Below, piece by piece: positions 5,848 to 6,937 of a DNA stretch of 6,937 nucleotides (positions within the stretch are counted from its first letter, which is position 1; every line of letters starts with the position of its first letter). Location of the stretch: assembly GCA_900543175.1 (NCBI GenBank), contig UQQO01000113.1, positions 1 to 6,937 on the forward strand. The letters are read 5' to 3'. Made by a program: the position numbers and the translations under genes. Below the pieces are notes generated by a model. That model was not told the DNA's origin. It did not search any database and worked only from the letters and a program-made list of their open reading frames with translations. This DNA is from an uncultured Fusobacterium sp. GTDB taxonomy: Bacteria > Fusobacteriota > Fusobacteriia > Fusobacteriales > Fusobacteriaceae.

Positions 5848-6912
5848 TTATTTTGAATTAAATTCATCTTTAAAAGAGAGCTGTCTCATAGAAAACTCCA
5901 CAAGATTTTTAAATGTCACTCCCAAAAGTTTAATACTACTTTTCTCCTCAATCTCATTAAAAATCTCTTGAACATACTCAAACAATTTATCCCTATCATA
6001 AGTAGCAATAGATATAGTTTTAGCCTTATTAATAGTCACTCTATCCTCATATCTCACCTTAATTGAAATAGTTTTAGTAAGAAAATTTTTCTCCTTTAGA
6101 CGTCTGTAAGCAGTTTCAAAAACCTCTTGAAGCTTTTTATTGATCTCTTCCTCTGTATTTAAAGTAAAAGAATAGGTATTTTCTGCCCCAACAGAGTGAG
6201 TAGGTTTATCATATTCAACAGGGCTATAATCTATACCTCTACTATACAAATAGAGAAGTTCTCCCCTAGCTTTTCCATATCTTTTAGTAAGCTCTTTAAG
6301 TGAAAATTTATGAACATCTTTTACAAGAAATATATTATCTTTATTCAGAAGTTTTTCAAATTTCTCCCCTACTCCTTGAAGCTTTCTAATCTTTTTCTCC
6401 TTCATATATTCAACAAACTCCTCTTCACTGTTGAATATATATTGTCCAAAGGGCTTATTTATATCACTTGCTATCTTAGCTGAAATCTTATTAACTCCAA
6501 TTCCAACAGAACAAGTTAAACCAGTGTGTTTAAAGATTCTCTCTCTAAAGGTTTTAGCAAATTTCTCCTTTGATGAAAACTTTTTTATCACTTCAGTTAT
6601 ATCTATATACCCTTCATCAAGGGCAATAAACTCTATTTTATGAGTTATTTTTAAAACTAAGTTATGGATAATTTGTGACTCTTTAAAATATTTTTCTTTA
6701 TTTGGGAAAACAATCATTAAGTTAGGACAAAGTTTTTTAGCTTCAAATGTACTCATAGCTGAATGAATACCATATTTACGAGCTTCATAATTAGCAGTAG
6801 TAACCACTCCACCAGCAACAACCATTGGATGATTTTTATATCTAGGTTTATCTCTTGTTTCTATTGAAGCATAAAAACAGTCCATATCATAATGGAGAAT
6901 AATTCTGTTCAT
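5848..6912 (-). CDS. dinB: DNA polymerase IV (Y-family translesion polymerase)
   Basis: This 354-residue protein is full length for DinB. It copies past damaged template bases at the replication fork, with low fidelity. The N-terminus HYDMDCFYAS (7-16) holds metal ligand Asp9 and the steric-gate Phe13. The second metal site is ALDEGYID (97-104, Asp99-Glu100), a slight variant of the usual S-I-D-E-A-Y-L-D. GLTCSVGIGVNKISAKIASD is the typical palm/thumb segment, and HSVGAENTYSF opens the little-finger domain. The end, RQLSF (343-347), fits a sliding-clamp binding motif. ATG 6912 has AAAGGAG about 11 nt upstream, rather far but the only candidate. No LexA-type operator can be seen in the 25 bp available upstream. 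It is separated from the helicase by 247 bp with a promoter, so it is probably not part of that operon. Confidence 0.96.
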   Translation of the reverse strand: MNRIILHYDMDCFYASIETRDKPRYKNHPMVVAGGVVTTANYEARKYGIHSAMSTFEAKKLCPNLMIVFPNKEKYFKESQIIHNLVLKITHKIEFIALDEGYIDITEVIKKFSSKEKFAKTFRERIFKHTGLTCSVGIGVNKISAKIASDINKPFGQYIFNSEEEFVEYMKEKKIRKLQGVGEKFEKLLNKDNIFLVKDVHKFSLKELTKRYGKARGELLYLYSRGIDYSPVEYDKPTHSVGAENTYSFTLNTEEEINKKLQEVFETAYRRLKEKNFLTKTISIKVRYEDRVTINKAKTISIATYDRDKLFEYVQEIFNEIEEKSSIKLLGVTFKNLVEFSMRQLSFKDEFNSK

Positions 6913-6937
6913 TCTTAAAATATCTCCTTTACTTAAC

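Noticed and set aside
5641..5850. Riboswitch or small RNA in the dinB-helicase spacer
   Set aside because: Only a short inverted repeat and a small GC-richer patch are visible; I recognise no known RNA family.
6431..6643. Plus-strand open frame of 70 codons
   Set aside because: It lies antisense inside dinB, whose minus-strand reading is unambiguous.

Overview
This is an AT-rich window of bacterial DNA. It shows AGGAG-type ribosome binding sites, heavy AGA arginine use and very AT-rich spacers. That composition and style suggest a Fusobacterium-like organism or another low-GC anaerobe. This is inferred from composition, not from a marker gene.

Layout from right to left, since nearly everything reads on the minus strand: dinB (DNA polymerase IV, 5848-6912); a 247-bp spacer with a good promoter; a 770-residue phospholipase-D-like nuclease/superfamily 2 helicase (3288-5600); an overlapping class I SAM-dependent methyltransferase (2707-3288); a roughly 650-bp segment bounded by a perfect 19-bp inverted repeat (2044-2692); the 3' part of a PAPS-reductase-family ATP pyrophosphatase gene (728-2062); and the 5' part of a DUF4007 gene that runs off the left edge (1-709). 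Helicase, methyltransferase, PAPS-reductase-like and DUF4007 genes together look like a defence island. The PAPS-reductase/DUF4007 pair points to DNA phosphorothioation of the Ssp/Dnd type.

The central observation is a DNA inversion caught in the broken orientation. The PAPS-reductase-family gene is in two pieces on opposite strands. The N-terminal zinc-ribbon part (2350 onward, plus strand) and the PP-loop and iron-sulfur part (2062 down to 728, minus strand) both contain the residues FAFLNK, encoded by the two copies of TTCGCTTTTTTAAATAAAA (2674-2692 plus; 2062-2044 minus). The repeat lies in the same codon phase in both pieces. Flipping the segment between the copies would restore one continuous 552-codon gene, 94 nt behind the methyltransferase, preceded by a 74-residue small ORF and followed by the DUF4007 gene. 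The window therefore appears to hold a phase-variable switch that turns a DNA-sulfur-modification enzyme on and off by moving its start codon and N-terminal domain. The present orientation is OFF.

Each recombination site reads as two imperfect 11-bp arms around an identical 6-bp spacer, the architecture of tyrosine recombinase (Xer/integrase-type) sites. No recombinase gene is visible in the window, so it would have to be encoded elsewhere. There are no tRNA, rRNA, CRISPR or insertion-sequence features.
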